Positions 8,201 to 18,198 are shown, numbered from the stretch's first letter. The stretch is DNA of 64,000 nucleotides from Microbacterium terregens (GCF_027922045.1 NZ_BSEX01000009.1:62001-126000), one strand, 5' to 3'. Numbers and translations: made by a program. The notes: generated by a model not told the origin, from the sequence alone.

Positions 8201-9565
8201 CTACAGCCGCATCTCCTCCAGCGGGACGCCGTTGGTCTCCGGCATGAAGCGCCACACCCAGACGAGCTGCAGCAGCATCATCGCGCCGAAGAACAGGAAC
8301 ACCCAGCCGCCGACGCGGCCCGCCACGATCGGGAAGATCCATGTGATCGCCGCGGCCATCACCCAATGCGTGGTGGAGCCCAGCGCCTGGCCCTTGCCGC
8401 GCACTTCGCTTGGGAACACCTCGGACAGGAAGACCCAGATCACCGCGCCCTGGCTGACGGCAAAGGCGGCGATGAAGCCGAGCATGCCGACCAGGATCAG
8501 CGTCCCGTCCGCCACCGGCTGCTCCAGCTGGAAGCCGACCAGGAACAGCGCGAGCGCGCAGACGAGGGAGCCGACGTAGAGCAGCGGCTTGCGCCCGAAG
8601 CGATCGATCAGGAACAGCGCGAGCACGGTGAAGGCCAGGTTGATGCCGCCCACCGCCACCGACTGGAGCATGGCGCTGTCGGTGCCGGCACCGCCCAGCG
8701 CGAAGATGCGCGGCGCATAATAGAGCAGCGCATTGATGCCGGAGAGCTGGTTGAACATGGCGATCGCGATCGCGCAACCGACCGGCACGGCATAGCGGCG
8801 CTGGAACAGCTGCGGCTGGCGCTCGCGCACTTGTGCGCCCTGCATGGCGGCGATCTCGCGCTCCGGGTCGGCGGAGCCCAGCCGTTGCAGCACGTCCAGC
8901 GCGTCCGCGGATCGCCCCTTCACGACGAGCCAGCGCGGGCTTTCGGGGAGCAGCAGGGTGACCAGCAGGAATAGGGCGGAGGGCGCCGCGACGATCCCGA
9001 GCATCCAGCGCCAGGCGACGTCCGCGTCCATGCCGCGCGCGATCAGATAGTTGGAGAGAAAGGCGAGGAGGATACCGAGCACGATGTTGAGCTGGTTGAG
9101 CGCGACCAGCCGGCCGCGAAAACGCGTTGGTGCAACCTCCGCGATATAGACCGGCGTGACCACCGAGGCCGCGCCGATCGCAAGGCCGCCGAGCGTGCGG
9201 AACAGCAGCAGCACCGGCCAGCTGTTCGCCAACCCGGAGCCGAGCGACGAGACCAAATAGGCAATGGCGATCGCCAGCAGCATGCGCCTGCGGCCGAACC
9301 GGTCGGCGGGAGCACCTGCCGCGAGCGAGCCGATCACCGTCCCGATCAGCGCGGAGGCGACCGTGAAGCCGAGCGCGGGATCGGACAGCGCGAAATGCGC
9401 CTGCAATGCCTGGGTGGCACCCGAGATCACTGCCGTGTCGAACCCGAACAACAGGCCGCCCAATGCCGCGCCGAGCGCACTGAGCACGATTGCGGGCGAC
9501 ATGCGCCCCGTGTCCGCATGGGCAGAAAGCTGCCGGTCGTCGCGTGGCTGTTCGTGCGGCCGCAT
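8201..9565 (-). CDS. Sugar porter family MFS transporter
   Basis: This inner-membrane symporter of 454 residues with 12 predicted TM segments is of the XylE/GalP/AraE type. Diagnostic motifs are LLFGFDTAVISGA in TM1, DRFGRR after TM2, a PESPRWLV at the end of TM6, NQLSGINALLYY in TM7, DRFGRKPLL after TM8, and a PETNGVPLEEM end. The substrate is probably a monosaccharide taken up with protons; which one is not shown. The start at 9565 has GGGGGGATGCG just upstream; a later ATG at MSPAIV is possible. The gene stands alone between tRNA-Gly and the queA operon. Confidence 0.92.
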   Translation of the reverse strand: MRPHEQPRDDRQLSAHADTGRMSPAIVLSALGAALGGLLFGFDTAVISGATQALQAHFALSDPALGFTVASALIGTVIGSLAAGAPADRFGRRRMLLAIAIAYLVSSLGSGLANSWPVLLLFRTLGGLAIGAASVVTPVYIAEVAPTRFRGRLVALNQLNIVLGILLAFLSNYLIARGMDADVAWRWMLGIVAAPSALFLLVTLLLPESPRWLVVKGRSADALDVLQRLGSADPEREIAAMQGAQVRERQPQLFQRRYAVPVGCAIAIAMFNQLSGINALLYYAPRIFALGGAGTDSAMLQSVAVGGINLAFTVLALFLIDRFGRKPLLYVGSLVCALALFLVGFQLEQPVADGTLILVGMLGFIAAFAVSQGAVIWVFLSEVFPSEVRGKGQALGSTTHWVMAAAITWIFPIVAGRVGGWVFLFFGAMMLLQLVWVWRFMPETNGVPLEEMRL

Positions 9566-9671
9566 CGCATCCCCCCGTTCGCGATCGGCATCACCGTGCC
9601 GTACGCTTTGTCGGGTTCGAGGCTATCGCCTGCCGGAGCGCCTGTCCAACCTGCGGCAGCCGTAACCGGGT

Positions 9672-10529
9672 TCAGTCGGCCGAACGACCTTGGGCCGCGA
9701 GTGCCAGCACGCGTTGCGCCTGTTCCAGGTGCAGCCGCTCCACCATCGCCCCGTCCAGGCGGATCGCGCCCAGGCCGTCCGCGTCCGGGCTCGCAAAGGC
9801 GGCCACGATCGCCTCGGCCCGCGCCACATCCTCGGGGCTTGGCGAGAAGGCAGCGTTGCAGGCGGCGATCTGGCGCGGGTGGATCAGCGTCTTGCCGTCG
9901 AAGCCCATGGCGGCACCCTGCCGGCACACCGCCTCGAACCCGGCATCATCGTCGATCGCATTGTGGACGCCGTCCAGCACCGTGAGTCCCCAGCCGCGCC
10001 CGGCGGCGAGCGCGAGGGTCAGCAGCGGCAGCAATTCCGCGCGATCGGCGGAGAGGCGGCAGCGCATCTCCTTGGCGAGATCGTTGGTGCCGATCACGAA
10101 CGCCTGGAGCCGCGTGCGCTCTGCTGCCGCAGCGATGGCGCCGAGCGCGGGGATGGCACGGCAGGTCTCGATCATCGCCCAGATCGGCGCGCGCTGCATC
10201 TGCGCCTCGACAGCGTCGATGTCGGTTGCGGCATTCACCTTGGGAACCAGCACGGCGTCGAAGGGGGCGGTGTCGGCGGCGGCGAGGTCGTTGGCCGCCC
10301 AGGGACTGTCGAGACCGTTGATACGCAGCACCAGCTCGCGCGGGCCGAACCCGCCTGCTCGCGCCGCCGCCACCGCCGCCTCGCGCGCCGCCTGCTTCTG
10401 CTCGGGCGCGACCGCATCCTCCAGGTCGAGGATCACCACGTCACAGGGAAGGGTGCGTGCCTTCTCAATCGCCCGCGCGTTCGACGCCGGCAGGAACAGC
10501 GCGCTGCGGCGGGGGCGAAGGTCGCTCAT
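9672..10529 (-). CDS. HpcH/HpaI aldolase, citrate lyase beta-subunit-like (CitE/Mcl family)
   Basis: This is a 285-residue TIM-barrel lyase that probably cleaves or forms a C-C bond in an acyl-CoA such as malyl-CoA or citramalyl-CoA. The conserved stretch [14 protein letters not shown] holds a metal-binding acid pair, [11 protein letters not shown] has the catalytic Glu region, and [20 protein letters not shown] is the C-terminal signature. It overlaps queA by 4 nt (ATGA), so it is translated together with that tRNA-modification gene, although no functional link is obvious. The exact substrate is unknown. Confidence 0.85.
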   Translation of the reverse strand: MSDLRPRRSALFLPASNARAIEKARTLPCDVVILDLEDAVAPEQKQAAREAAVAAARAGGFGPRELVLRINGLDSPWAANDLAAADTAPFDAVLVPKVNAATDIDAVEAQMQRAPIWAMIETCRAIPALGAIAAAAERTRLQAFVIGTNDLAKEMRCRLSADRAELLPLLTLALAAGRGWGLTVLDGVHNAIDDDAGFEAVCRQGAAMGFDGKTLIHPRQIAACNAAFSPSPEDVARAEAIVAAFASPDADGLGAIRLDGAMVERLHLEQAQRVLALAAQGRSAD

Positions 10530-11563
10530 GCCGGCCGTTCGGGCAGCAGCAGCGAGGCATCGCCATAGCTGTAGAAGCGATAGCCGCTGGCGATCGCGTG
10601 CGCATAGGCCGCCTGCATCCGGTCCAGCCCCATCAGCGCCGAGACCAGCATGAACAGTGTCGAGCGGGGCAGGTGGAAGTTGGTCATCAGCCCGTCGATG
10701 CCGCGGAAGCGATAGCCCGGCGTGATGAAGATCGCGGTGTCGCCCTCGAACGGACGGATGATGCCGTCCTCCCCACTGGCGCTTTCGATCAGGCGCAGGC
10801 TGGTGGTGCCGACCGCGATCACGCGGCCGCCGTCGCGGCGCACCTGGTTGAGCCGATCGGCGGTCTCCGCGTCGAGCCGGCCCCATTCGGCATGCATGCG
10901 GTGCTCGTCGGTGTCGGCGGCCTTCACCGGCAGGAAGGTGCCGGCGCCGACGTGCAAGGTGAGCGTCGCGTGGCCGATCCCACGCGCTTCCAGCGCCGCC
11001 ATCAGCCCGGGCGTGAAGTGCAGCGCCGCGGTGGGGGCGGCGACGGCACCTGCCTCGCGCGCGAACAGCGTCTGGTAATCCTCGGCATCGCGCGCGTCGG
11101 TCTCGCGCTTGGAGGCGATGTAGGGCGGAAGCGGCATGCGGCCGGCGCGTTCGAGCAGCAGCTCGACCGGCTCGTCGCCCGCGAACGCCAGCAGCACGCT
11201 GCCGTCGTCACCGCGCTCGCCCGCCGTCGCCGACACGCCGGCGCCGAAGTCGATCACGTCCCCGTCGCGCAGCCGCCGTGCGTTGCGCACGAAGGCGCGC
11301 CAGGCGCGCGGCCCCTCGCGCTTGTGCAGGGTGGCGCCGATGCGTGCCTCGCCGCGGCGGCCCTCCAGCTGGGCGGGGATGACGCGGGTGTCGTTGAAGA
11401 CCAAGAGGTCGCCCGGGCGGAGCGCGTCGGGAAGGTGGGTCACCACCGCGTCGCGCGTGCCGGCCTCGTCGAGCACCAGCATGCGCGCGGCGTCGCGCGG
11501 CGCCGCCGGGCGAAGCGCAATGCGCTCCGCCGGCAGTTCGAAGTCGAAATCGTCTACATTCAT
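10526..11563 (-). CDS. queA: S-adenosylmethionine:tRNA ribosyltransferase-isomerase
   Basis: This cytoplasmic enzyme of 345 residues transfers and rearranges the ribosyl of SAM onto 7-aminomethyl-7-deazaguanine in tRNA, giving epoxyqueuosine. Recognisable motifs are [14 protein letters not shown] at the N-terminus, [41 protein letters not shown] and [19 protein letters not shown]. Length is normal for the family. The upstream cyclophilin gene lies 34 bp away on the same strand, so the two probably share a transcript with the downstream aldolase. Confidence 0.96.
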   Translation of the reverse strand: MNVDDFDFELPAERIALRPAAPRDAARMLVLDEAGTRDAVVTHLPDALRPGDLLVFNDTRVIPAQLEGRRGEARIGATLHKREGPRAWRAFVRNARRLRDGDVIDFGAGVSATAGERGDDGSVLLAFAGDEPVELLLERAGRMPLPPYIASKRETDARDAEDYQTLFAREAGAVAAPTAALHFTPGLMAALEARGIGHATLTLHVGAGTFLPVKAADTDEHRMHAEWGRLDAETADRLNQVRRDGGRVIAVGTTSLRLIESASGEDGIIRPFEGDTAIFITPGYRFRGIDGLMTNFHLPRSTLFMLVSALMGLDRMQAAYAHAIASGYRFYSYGDASLLLPERPA

Positions 11564-11597
11564 CTCAGGCGTCCGCCGAACGACCGGCGTGGATGGG

Positions 11598-12257
11598 TCA
11601 GCGCTTGGCCGGGCCGGACGGCAGCGTCAGGTTCTGGTCCTCGGCCGGAACGGTCGAGGCGGCAGCCGGTGCCGGCTGGTACGGCGGGGGATTGTCGGCA
11701 GCGATATAGGCGTGGACGACGCGGGTCGGGTTCGCCGGCGGCTCGCCGCGCTGGATCGCGTCGACATACTGCATGCCGTCGAGCACGCGGCCGAACACCG
11801 TGTACTTCTTGTCCAGCGCCAGGCGCGGCGCGAGCATGATGTAGAACTGGCTGTTGGCGCTGTTCTCATCCTGCGCGCGCGCGGCGGCGACGGCGCCGCG
11901 GACGTGGGGAAGATAGTTGAACTCCTTCTCCAGGTCCGGAAGCTCCGATCCGCCGGTGCCGTCGCCCTTGGGATCGCCGCCCTGGGCCATGAAGCCCTCG
12001 ATCACGCGGTGAAAGGGCAGGCCGTCGTAGAACTTCTGGCGGGTGAGCGTCTTGACGCGCTCCACTGCCTTGGGGGCGACGTCCGGGCGCAGCCAGATGG
12101 TGACGCGGCCACCGCTCGACAGGTCGAGCAGCCACAGGTTCTCCTTGTCCGTGGTCGCGGGCGGTGCCGCGCGGCCGGGAACATCGATCAGCTGGGCTGC
12201 GGCGGGCAGCGCGAACAAGGACGCGAACAACGCGAAAACAACGGCAAACAGGCGCAT
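11598..12257 (-). CDS. Secreted cyclophilin-type peptidyl-prolyl isomerase
   Basis: This is a 219-residue protein with a Sec signal peptide ([22 protein letters not shown], cleaved after AAA or AAQ), so it is periplasmic. The cyclophilin core has [19 protein letters not shown] with the catalytic Arg, NSQFYIML and [12 protein letters not shown]. The C-terminal tail is rich in Pro and Ala. The ATG at 12257 is preferred over the GTG at 12263 because the signal peptide starts there and a GGGG lies at suitable distance. It catalyses proline isomerisation in exported proteins. A second periplasmic cyclophilin is at 38362-38964. Confidence 0.9.
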   Translation of the reverse strand: MRLFAVVFALFASLFALPAAAQLIDVPGRAAPPATTDKENLWLLDLSSGGRVTIWLRPDVAPKAVERVKTLTRQKFYDGLPFHRVIEGFMAQGGDPKGDGTGGSELPDLEKEFNYLPHVRGAVAAARAQDENSANSQFYIMLAPRLALDKKYTVFGRVLDGMQYVDAIQRGEPPANPTRVVHAYIAADNPPPYQPAPAAASTVPAEDQNLTLPSGPAKR

Positions 12258-12347
12258 TTCCACCCCGGGGATAAGTTCTCGGCCAGGGGCTTAGAGGATT
12301 TCCCGCGGCGGGGGTAGGGGCGCGTTTTCGCTCCCGACGCCCCCGTC

Positions 12348-14165
12348 TCAGGCGGCGGCGAGCGCCTCCTCGCGCTCGGCGGCCTGGCGTGCCCACATCT
12401 CGGCATAGACGCCGCTCTTGCGCAACAGCTCGGCATGGGTGCCGCTCTCCACCACCTGGCCCGCCTCCAGCACGACGATGCGGTCCGCGTGGACCACGGT
12501 CGACAGGCGGTGGGCGATGACAATGGTGGTTCGGCCCTGCTCGATCGCCTCTAGCGTGGAGAGGATCTCCGCCTCCGTCCGGCTGTCGAGCGCGCTGGTC
12601 GCCTCGTCCAGGATCAGCACCGGCGGGTTCTTGAGCAGGGTGCGGGCGATCGCGACACGCTGCTTCTCGCCGCCCGAAAGCTTCAGCCCGCGCTCGCCGA
12701 CGCGCGTGTCGTAGCCGTCCGGCAGGCTCTCGATGAACGGCGCGATCGCCGCACCGCGGGCGGCCGCCGCGATCTCGTCCGCCGTCGCGCCGGCGCGGCC
12801 ATAGGCGATGTTGTAGCCGACCGTGTCGTTGAACAGGACGGTGTCCTGGGGAACGATGCCGATCGCGGCGCGCAGCGAATCCTGCCGCACCTGGGCGATG
12901 TCCTGCCCGTCGATGGTGATGCGCCCGCCGGTCGGGTCGTAGAAGCGGAACAGCAGCCGCGCGAGCGTGGACTTGCCCGCACCCGACGGACCCACCACCG
13001 CCAGCGTGGTGCCAGCCGGAACGTCGATGTCGATGCCCTTCAGGATCGGCCGCTCCGGATCATAGCCGAAGCGGACATCCTCGAAGCGGACATGCCCGTG
13101 CGACACGGCGAGCGCCGGCGCGTCAGGGAGATCGCGCACCTCGGTCGGCGTGTCGATCAGGTCGAACATGGATCCCATGTCCGTCACTCCCTGGCGGATG
13201 GTGCGATACACCATGCCGAGCAGATCGAGGGGGCGGAACAGCTGGGTGAGGAGGGTGGAGACCAGCACCACGTCGCCGGGAGAAAAGCGCCCGCTCGCCC
13301 AGCCGAACACCACCAGCGCCATGCCGCCGGCCAGCATCACGCCGGTGATCAGCGCCTGGCCGATGTTGAGGAGTGCGAGGCTGTTCTCGCTGCGCACGGC
13401 TGCGGTCGCATAGGCGGCGACGGCACGCTCGTAGCGCTCGGCCTCACGGCCCTCCGCTCCGAAATATTTCACCGTCTCGAAGTTCAGGAGCGAATCGACG
13501 GCATGCGCGACGGCGCCGGTGTCGAGGTCGTTCATCCGCTCGCGCAGCGCGTTGCGCCAGTCCGTCACCCAGCGGGTGAAGAGGATGTAGGCGGCGACCA
13601 TCACCACCGTGCCGACCACCAGCCACCCGCCGAAGCGGACGCCGAAGATGCCGAGCACCAGCGCCAGTTCGAGTACCGTCGGCGCGATGTTGAACAGCAG
13701 GAAGTAGAGCATCGTGTCGATGCTCTTGGTGCCGCGCTCCACCACCTTGGTGACGGCGCCGGTGCGGCGTTCGAGGTGGAAGCGCAGCGACAGGCCATGG
13801 AGGTGGCGGAACACCGTACCCGACAGCCGGCGCGCGGCATCCTGGCCCACGCGCTCGAACACCATGTTGCGCAGGTTGTCGAACAGCGTCGCCCCGAAGC
13901 GCGCGGCCGCATAGCCGACGATCAGCGCGACCACGAGCCACAACGCGTCGCGGCTGCCGGCGCTCATCGTGTCGATCGCGTTCTGCAGCGCGAAGGATGC
14001 GCCATAGACCTGCACCAGCTTCGACAGGACCACCAGCAGCAGCGCGCCGACGACGCGCAGCTTCAGCCCCGCCTGACCCTTTGGCCAGAGGTAGGGGAGG
14101 AAGCGCCGGAGGGTCGCGATCATCGGCCGCTGGGATGCGGCGGGAGCAGAAGTATCAGGAGGCAT
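12348..14165 (-). CDS. ABC transporter, fused permease/ATPase (Atm1/HMT1-like)
   Basis: This is a 605-residue half-transporter that acts as a homodimer in the inner membrane. Six TM helices occupy ~25-330, including HLERRTGAVTKVVERGTKSI and LLNFETVKYFGAEGREAERY, both hallmarks of the Atm1 group that exports glutathione conjugates or sulfur-containing compounds for Fe-S and heavy-metal homeostasis. The ATPase domain has Walker A GPSGAGKST (~390), signature LSGGEKQ (~494), Walker B LILDEATSALD (~518) and the H-loop in IAHRLST. It diverges from the small gene at 14284. The Atm1 assignment rests on motifs; a general lipid or drug exporter is less likely. Confidence 0.92.
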   Translation of the reverse strand: MPPDTSAPAASQRPMIATLRRFLPYLWPKGQAGLKLRVVGALLLVVLSKLVQVYGASFALQNAIDTMSAGSRDALWLVVALIVGYAAARFGATLFDNLRNMVFERVGQDAARRLSGTVFRHLHGLSLRFHLERRTGAVTKVVERGTKSIDTMLYFLLFNIAPTVLELALVLGIFGVRFGGWLVVGTVVMVAAYILFTRWVTDWRNALRERMNDLDTGAVAHAVDSLLNFETVKYFGAEGREAERYERAVAAYATAAVRSENSLALLNIGQALITGVMLAGGMALVVFGWASGRFSPGDVVLVSTLLTQLFRPLDLLGMVYRTIRQGVTDMGSMFDLIDTPTEVRDLPDAPALAVSHGHVRFEDVRFGYDPERPILKGIDIDVPAGTTLAVVGPSGAGKSTLARLLFRFYDPTGGRITIDGQDIAQVRQDSLRAAIGIVPQDTVLFNDTVGYNIAYGRAGATADEIAAAARGAAIAPFIESLPDGYDTRVGERGLKLSGGEKQRVAIARTLLKNPPVLILDEATSALDSRTEAEILSTLEAIEQGRTTIVIAHRLSTVVHADRIVVLEAGQVVESGTHAELLRKSGVYAEMWARQAAEREEALAAA

Positions 14166-14283
14166 CGGATCCCGATTTGGGATGTCCGGGGCCGGTGCGC
14201 AACGGACCGAACAAGTCCCGACGGTGCAAGGTGGATGGAACCGGATGTAATCTCAATCGCTTGACTCCTCGAAAGGAAGTCGA

Positions 14284-14520
14284 ATGAGCTCGATCTTGTA
14301 CGTCATCGCAATCATGGGTTGTGCCGATGATTCCAGCCAGTGCCGCAGTGCGCGGATCGAGCCGGCGACCTATAGCAGCATCCAGTCGTGCCAGGCGGCG
14401 ATGCCCGACGCGCTGGTCCGCAACACGGACCTGAGCTACCCGACGATCGCCGCCGCCTGCCAGCAGCAGAGCGCTCGCCTCGCCAGCAACGAACCGCCGC
14501 AGCCGAGCCGCGGCGGCTGA
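14284..14520 (+). CDS. Small conserved-type exported protein (78 aa), function unknown
   Basis: The frame starts with ATG at 14284 behind GAAAGGAAG. It opens with a short hydrophobic stretch (SSILYVIAIMGCA), followed by a region with three more cysteines (SQCRSAR, SSCQ-like IQSCQAAM, AAACQQQ) and a polar tail. The hydrophobic stretch may be a short signal anchor. It is closed by a strong terminator. I do not recognise the family; the ribosome site, the terminator and the cysteine pattern support a genuine gene. Confidence 0.6.
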   Translation: MSSILYVIAIMGCADDSSQCRSARIEPATYSSIQSCQAAMPDALVRNTDLSYPTIAAACQQQSARLASNEPPQPSRGG

Positions 14521-14543
14521 CCGGCGCTCGTTTCGGCCAACGA

Positions 14544-14581
14544 AAAAGGGCCGCGGCTTGATCGAAAGCCGCGGCCCTTTT
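14544..14581. terminator. Bidirectional intrinsic terminator
   Basis: AAAAGGGCCGCGGCTT at 14544-14559 pairs perfectly with 14566-14581 (16 bp, loop ~6 nt). A-runs and T-runs flank the GC-rich stem on both strands, so it can stop transcription of the plus-strand small gene and of ctrA on the minus strand. Confidence 0.88.
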
Positions 14582-14601
14582 CGTGTCCGGCCCAGGCGGG
14601 A

Positions 14602-15303
14602 TCAGGCGACCTGTGCCGTCGGCTGCTCGTTGGGATCGCGCAGCACATAGCCGCGGCCCCACACCGTCTCGATGTAGTTCTCGCCGTCGCAGGCGGTGCT
14701 GAGCTTCTTGCGAAGCTTGCAGATGAACACGTCGATGATCTTGAGCTCGGGCTCGTCCATGCCGCCATAGAGATGGTTCAGGAACATCTCCTTGGTCAGC
14801 GTCGTGCCCTTGCGGAGCGAGAGCAGCTCCAGCATCGCATATTCCTTGCCGGTCAAGTGGACGCGGTTGCCGTCGACCTCCACGGTCTTGGCATCCAGGT
14901 TCACCGCCAGCTTGCCCGTCTTGATGACGGACTGGGAATGGCCCTTGGAGCGGCGCACCACGGCATGGATGCGGGCGATCAGCTCTTCCCGATGAAAGGG
15001 CTTGGTCACGTAATCGTCCGCGCCGAAGCCGAACGAGCGGACCTTGGTGTCCATCTCGCTGATGCCGGACAGGATCAGGACCGGCGTCTGCACCCGGGCG
15101 ACGCGGACCTTCTTCAGAACCTCGTACCCGTGCATGTCGGGCAGGTTCAGGTCGAGAAGGATGATGTCGTAGTCATAGAGCTTGGCAAGATCGAGCCCTT
15201 CCTCGCCGAGATCGGTGGTGTAGACGTTGAACCCCTCGGCCTCGAGCATCAGCTCGATCGCCTTGGCGGTGGTGGGTTCGTCCTCGATCAACAAAACGCG
15301 CAT
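14602..15303 (-). CDS. ctrA: Cell-cycle transcriptional regulator CtrA
   Basis: This is the essential alphaproteobacterial master regulator of 233 residues, a DNA-binding response regulator. The receiver domain starts [20 protein letters not shown] and carries phospho-acceptor Asp51 in [15 protein letters not shown], with Lys in [11 protein letters not shown]. The OmpR-type winged helix includes [20 protein letters not shown] and [12 protein letters not shown], near-identical to characterised CtrA proteins. The C-terminus (NEQPTAQVA) has a short hydrophobic end like the proteolysis-related tail of CtrA. The upstream region carries TTAA half-sites that could mediate autoregulation. Confidence 0.97.
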   Translation of the reverse strand: MRVLLIEDEPTTAKAIELMLEAEGFNVYTTDLGEEGLDLAKLYDYDIILLDLNLPDMHGYEVLKKVRVARVQTPVLILSGISEMDTKVRSFGFGADDYVTKPFHREELIARIHAVVRRSKGHSQSVIKTGKLAVNLDAKTVEVDGNRVHLTGKEYAMLELLSLRKGTTLTKEMFLNHLYGGMDEPELKIIDVFICKLRKKLSTACDGENYIETVWGRGYVLRDPNEQPTAQVA

Positions 15304-15357
15304 CGCAGTCCCCCTGTGCGGCGAGCGAACCGGAGGCGGCGCGCCGTAGGACAATCA

Positions 15358-15390
15358 TTAACCTAAACCGAAGTGAAGGCAAAAGGTTAA
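15358..15390. promoter_or_regulatory. Inverted repeat TTAACCT-N19-AGGTTAA upstream of ctrA
   Basis: TTAACCT at 15358-15364 and AGGTTAA at 15384-15390 are perfect inverted copies, 55 bp upstream of the ctrA start. CtrA itself binds TTAA half-sites, classically as a direct repeat with 7-nt spacing, so these half-sites could serve autoregulation, but the spacing and orientation differ from the classical box. Confidence 0.45.
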
Positions 15391-15437
15391 CGCGATCCTA
15401 AATCTCTCGTACGTCGAACGCGTACGTAGGCGGATTG

Positions 15438-16463
15438 TCACACGTCTTCGCCCAGCGTCTCCCGCAGGTAGAGGCTGCGGATCAGCGTGAAGATCACCAC
15501 CAGCAGCGCTGCCGAGAAGAAGAGGCCGAACAGGCCAAAGACCATGCCGATGGCGATGATCGCGAACAGGGTGATGGCAGGCGGGATCGCGATCACCCGC
15601 GCCTGGACGAAGGGCGTGATGAAGTTGGTCTGCAGCAGGCGCACGACCGCATAGGTGACCAGGGCACCGATCAGCGGCCCGGTACCCTGGGTGGCGCCGA
15701 GCCCCAGCGCGGGGATCATCGCCGCGGTCGGCCCGACATAGGGGATGAACTCGCTGAGACCCGCCAGCAGCCCGAGTGCGGCGGCGGACGGCACGCCCGA
15801 AATCCAGAGGCCGATGCCGATCAGCACCCCCATGCTGGTCATCAGGATGATCTGCGCGCGCAGCCACAGCCGCAGCGTCTCGGCCGTGTCGTCGAGCGCA
15901 TCCGCGAACGCGTCGCGCTTGGAACGCGGGATCAGCAGCAGCGCGCCGCGGCGGTAGATCCCCGGATCGGCCGCAAAGAACATCGCGCCGGCGAGCAGCA
16001 GGATGCAGTTGAGCAGCAGCTCGCCCGAACCCTGGACGAGCCCGCCGATGTCCTGCGCGATGCGGGAGCCGGCAAACGCCGCCTCCACCGCCTCGACGAT
16101 GCGCGCGCCGACGGGCGAGTGCGACATCCAGGCGGCGAGGTCGGAAAGCAGGCCCGGCAGCGCCAGCACCAGGGCGTTGACCTGCGATCCGAACTGATAG
16201 CCGAACAGCCACACCAGGAAAGCGACGGAGGCCAGCACCGTCACCATGCCGGCCGGCACCCGCGCCCGCTCGGGTACGCGCAAGCGTCGCCCGTAGATGT
16301 CGGCCAGCGCGTGGATCACGGTCGCGCCCAGCATCGAGCCGAACGCCAGGATCAACAGGTTGAGCGCGCGATAGAGCGCGACCGCAACCGCGCCGATCAG
16401 GATCAGCAGGACGACGCGGCGCAGGAAGCGGGCGTCCTCCGCATCCGGGCGAAGCCGGTTCAC
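15438..16463 (-). CDS. AI-2E family transporter (PerM-like permease)
   Basis: This inner-membrane protein of 341 residues has about eight TM segments. Typical family features are the early ALYRALNLLILAFGSML, the central LLAGLSEFIPYVGPTAAMIPAL with its conserved P-Y-x-G-P loop, and the C-terminal IGMVFGLFGLFFSAALLVV. The family includes TqsA (AI-2 export) and Na+/H+-type transporters; the substrate here is unknown. The start is a GTG at 16463 overlapping the stop of the LysR gene (GTGA), so it is translationally coupled to it. Confidence 0.87.
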   Translation of the reverse strand: MNRLRPDAEDARFLRRVVLLILIGAVAVALYRALNLLILAFGSMLGATVIHALADIYGRRLRVPERARVPAGMVTVLASVAFLVWLFGYQFGSQVNALVLALPGLLSDLAAWMSHSPVGARIVEAVEAAFAGSRIAQDIGGLVQGSGELLLNCILLLAGAMFFAADPGIYRRGALLLIPRSKRDAFADALDDTAETLRLWLRAQIILMTSMGVLIGIGLWISGVPSAAALGLLAGLSEFIPYVGPTAAMIPALGLGATQGTGPLIGALVTYAVVRLLQTNFITPFVQARVIAIPPAITLFAIIAIGMVFGLFGLFFSAALLVVIFTLIRSLYLRETLGEDV

Positions 16464-17368
16464 TGGCGGCTCGCGCACAGCTGGCGGAAGCGCTCCGCCA
16501 GGAACTCGATCAGCACCTCGACCCGTGCGGGTCGCAGCGTGCCGGGCGGGGTGAGGAGGTGCAGCGCCATGTTGGTCTCCCGCCAATCCTGGAGCAGCTC
16601 GACCAGCGTGCCGTCCGCCAGATCCTGGTCGACGATGAAGTCGGGCAGGCGCGTGATGCCGAGACCCGCGCGGAGCGCCGGGAGCATCGCCTCGCCGCTG
16701 TCGGTGCAGAGGGGACCGGCCGGCCGGATCGCCACTTCCTCGTTCCCGCGGCGGAACTGCCAGACGAAGGGCCGGCTGGCGTTGGTATAGGCCAGGCAGG
16801 CGTGGTGGGCGAGGTCGGCGGGGTGTTCGGGCCGGCCGTGCTTTTCCAGATAGGCGGGGGCCGCGACCAGGTGGAGCGTGACCGGCGCCAGCCGGCGCAC
16901 CCGCAGGCTGCTGTCGGGGAGCTCGGCGACGCGCAGTGCCACGTCGATTCCCTCCGCGACGATGTCGGTCGGCGCGTCCGACAGCGTCAGGTCGACCTCG
17001 ATGCCGGGGTACAGGGTCAGGAAGTCGGCCAGCGCAGGGGCGACGCGGGTCAGGCCGAAGTTCATCGGCGCGGCCAGGCGCACGCGCCCGGTGGGCGTGC
17101 TGTTGGAATCGCGCGCGACTTCCTCGGCCTCGCGCGCTTCGGCCAGGATGCGGGCGGCACGCTCCGAAAGGGCGCGGCCGCTTTCGGTCAGGGTCAGGCG
17201 GCGCGAGGTGCGGTGGAACAGGGTCGCACCCAGCCGCGTCTCCAGGCGGCTGATCGCCTTCGACACCGTGGCCTTGGACGTGCCGAGCGCCTGTGCGGCA
17301 CCGCTGAAGGAACGGTGTTCGACCACGGACGCAAAGATCGCCCAGGCCTCGAAATCAGGTAGCATCAT
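16460..17368 (-). CDS. LysR-family transcriptional regulator
   Basis: This is a 302-residue DNA-binding regulator. The N-terminal HTH includes FASVVEHRSFSGAAQALGTSKATVSKAIS-type spacing (recognition helix around 30-45) followed by RLGATLFHRTSR and LTESG, which is typical. The effector-binding domain begins near TGRVRLAAP (~92). It diverges from pirin/wrbA with 126 bp between starts, an arrangement in which LysR proteins usually control the divergent genes; regulation of the pirin and quinone reductase genes is therefore the likely role. It is coupled to the AI-2E permease by a 4-nt overlap. Confidence 0.92.
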   Translation of the reverse strand: MMLPDFEAWAIFASVVEHRSFSGAAQALGTSKATVSKAISRLETRLGATLFHRTSRRLTLTESGRALSERAARILAEAREAEEVARDSNSTPTGRVRLAAPMNFGLTRVAPALADFLTLYPGIEVDLTLSDAPTDIVAEGIDVALRVAELPDSSLRVRRLAPVTLHLVAAPAYLEKHGRPEHPADLAHHACLAYTNASRPFVWQFRRGNEEVAIRPAGPLCTDSGEAMLPALRAGLGITRLPDFIVDQDLADGTLVELLQDWRETNMALHLLTPPGTLRPARVEVLIEFLAERFRQLCASRQ

Positions 17369-17494
17369 CCGACAGCACCTCCGTGCTTGCAGCTATAGCG
17401 GCGCAACGATCAGTTTCCAACGTTTCCGTTTACGTCGTGATAGGAGCGCCTACCTTCTGACCAACGGCTCGATGCCAGCGGAAAGGAATTTCCC

Positions 17495-18193
17495 ATGATC
17501 GACAAGCGCAGTTTCGAAGGCCTGGGCCATGCAGACCATGGTTGGCTGAACGCCCGGCACCATTTCTCCTTCGCCAACTATCATGATCCCAAGCGGATGG
17601 GATGGGGCGCGATCCGCGTCTGGAACGACGACGAGATCGCACCCAACAGCGGCTTCCCGCCGCACCCCCACCGCGACATGGAGATCATCACCTACGTGCG
17701 CAGCGGCGCGATCACCCATCAGGATTCGATGGGCAACACCGGTCGCACGGCGGCAGGCGACGTGCAGGTGATGAGCGCCGGCACCGGCGTTCGCCATGCC
17801 GAGTATAATCTGGAGCCGGAGACGACCCGGATCTTCCAGATCTGGATCGAGCCGCGGCTCAAGGGCGGCGCGCCTTCCTGGGGCGCCAAGCCGTTCCCGC
17901 GCGACGATCGCTCGGGCCGGCTCGTGACGCTGGCGAGCGGCTTTGCCGAGGACGCCGACGCCTTGCGCATCCGCGCCGACGCACGGGTGCTGGGCGCGAC
18001 GCTGAAGGCAGGCGAGACCCTGACCCACGAGGTGGGCGCAGGCCGCCACGCCTATCTGGTGCCGGCAACCGGCGCGGTGGAGATTGACGGCGTGCGGTTC
18101 GACGCCCGCGACGGCGCGGCGATCGACGGCGGTGCGACCGTCTCGATCACGGCGCTGGAGGATGCGGAGATCGTTCTGGTCGACGCCGAATAA
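17495..18193 (+). CDS. Pirin family protein
   Basis: This is a 232-residue bicupin, probably with quercetin-2,3-dioxygenase-like activity or a redox regulatory role in the cytosol. Metal-binding motifs are visible in the N-terminal cupin: [15 protein letters not shown] (His ligands), [19 protein letters not shown] (His and Glu). The second cupin is degenerate, as usual. The ATG follows AAAGGAATTTCCC. It is followed after 115 bp by wrbA on the same strand, and a LysR gene diverges upstream. Confidence 0.92.
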   Translation: MIDKRSFEGLGHADHGWLNARHHFSFANYHDPKRMGWGAIRVWNDDEIAPNSGFPPHPHRDMEIITYVRSGAITHQDSMGNTGRTAAGDVQVMSAGTGVRHAEYNLEPETTRIFQIWIEPRLKGGAPSWGAKPFPRDDRSGRLVTLASGFAEDADALRIRADARVLGATLKAGETLTHEVGAGRHAYLVPATGAVEIDGVRFDARDGAAIDGGATVSITALEDAEIVLVDAE

Positions 18194-18198
18194 CGAGT

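Noticed and set aside
15358..15390. Classical CtrA box (TTAA-N7-TTAA) upstream of ctrA
   Set aside because: The two TTAA cores are inverted and far apart, so the classical box is not present; only the inverted repeat is reported.
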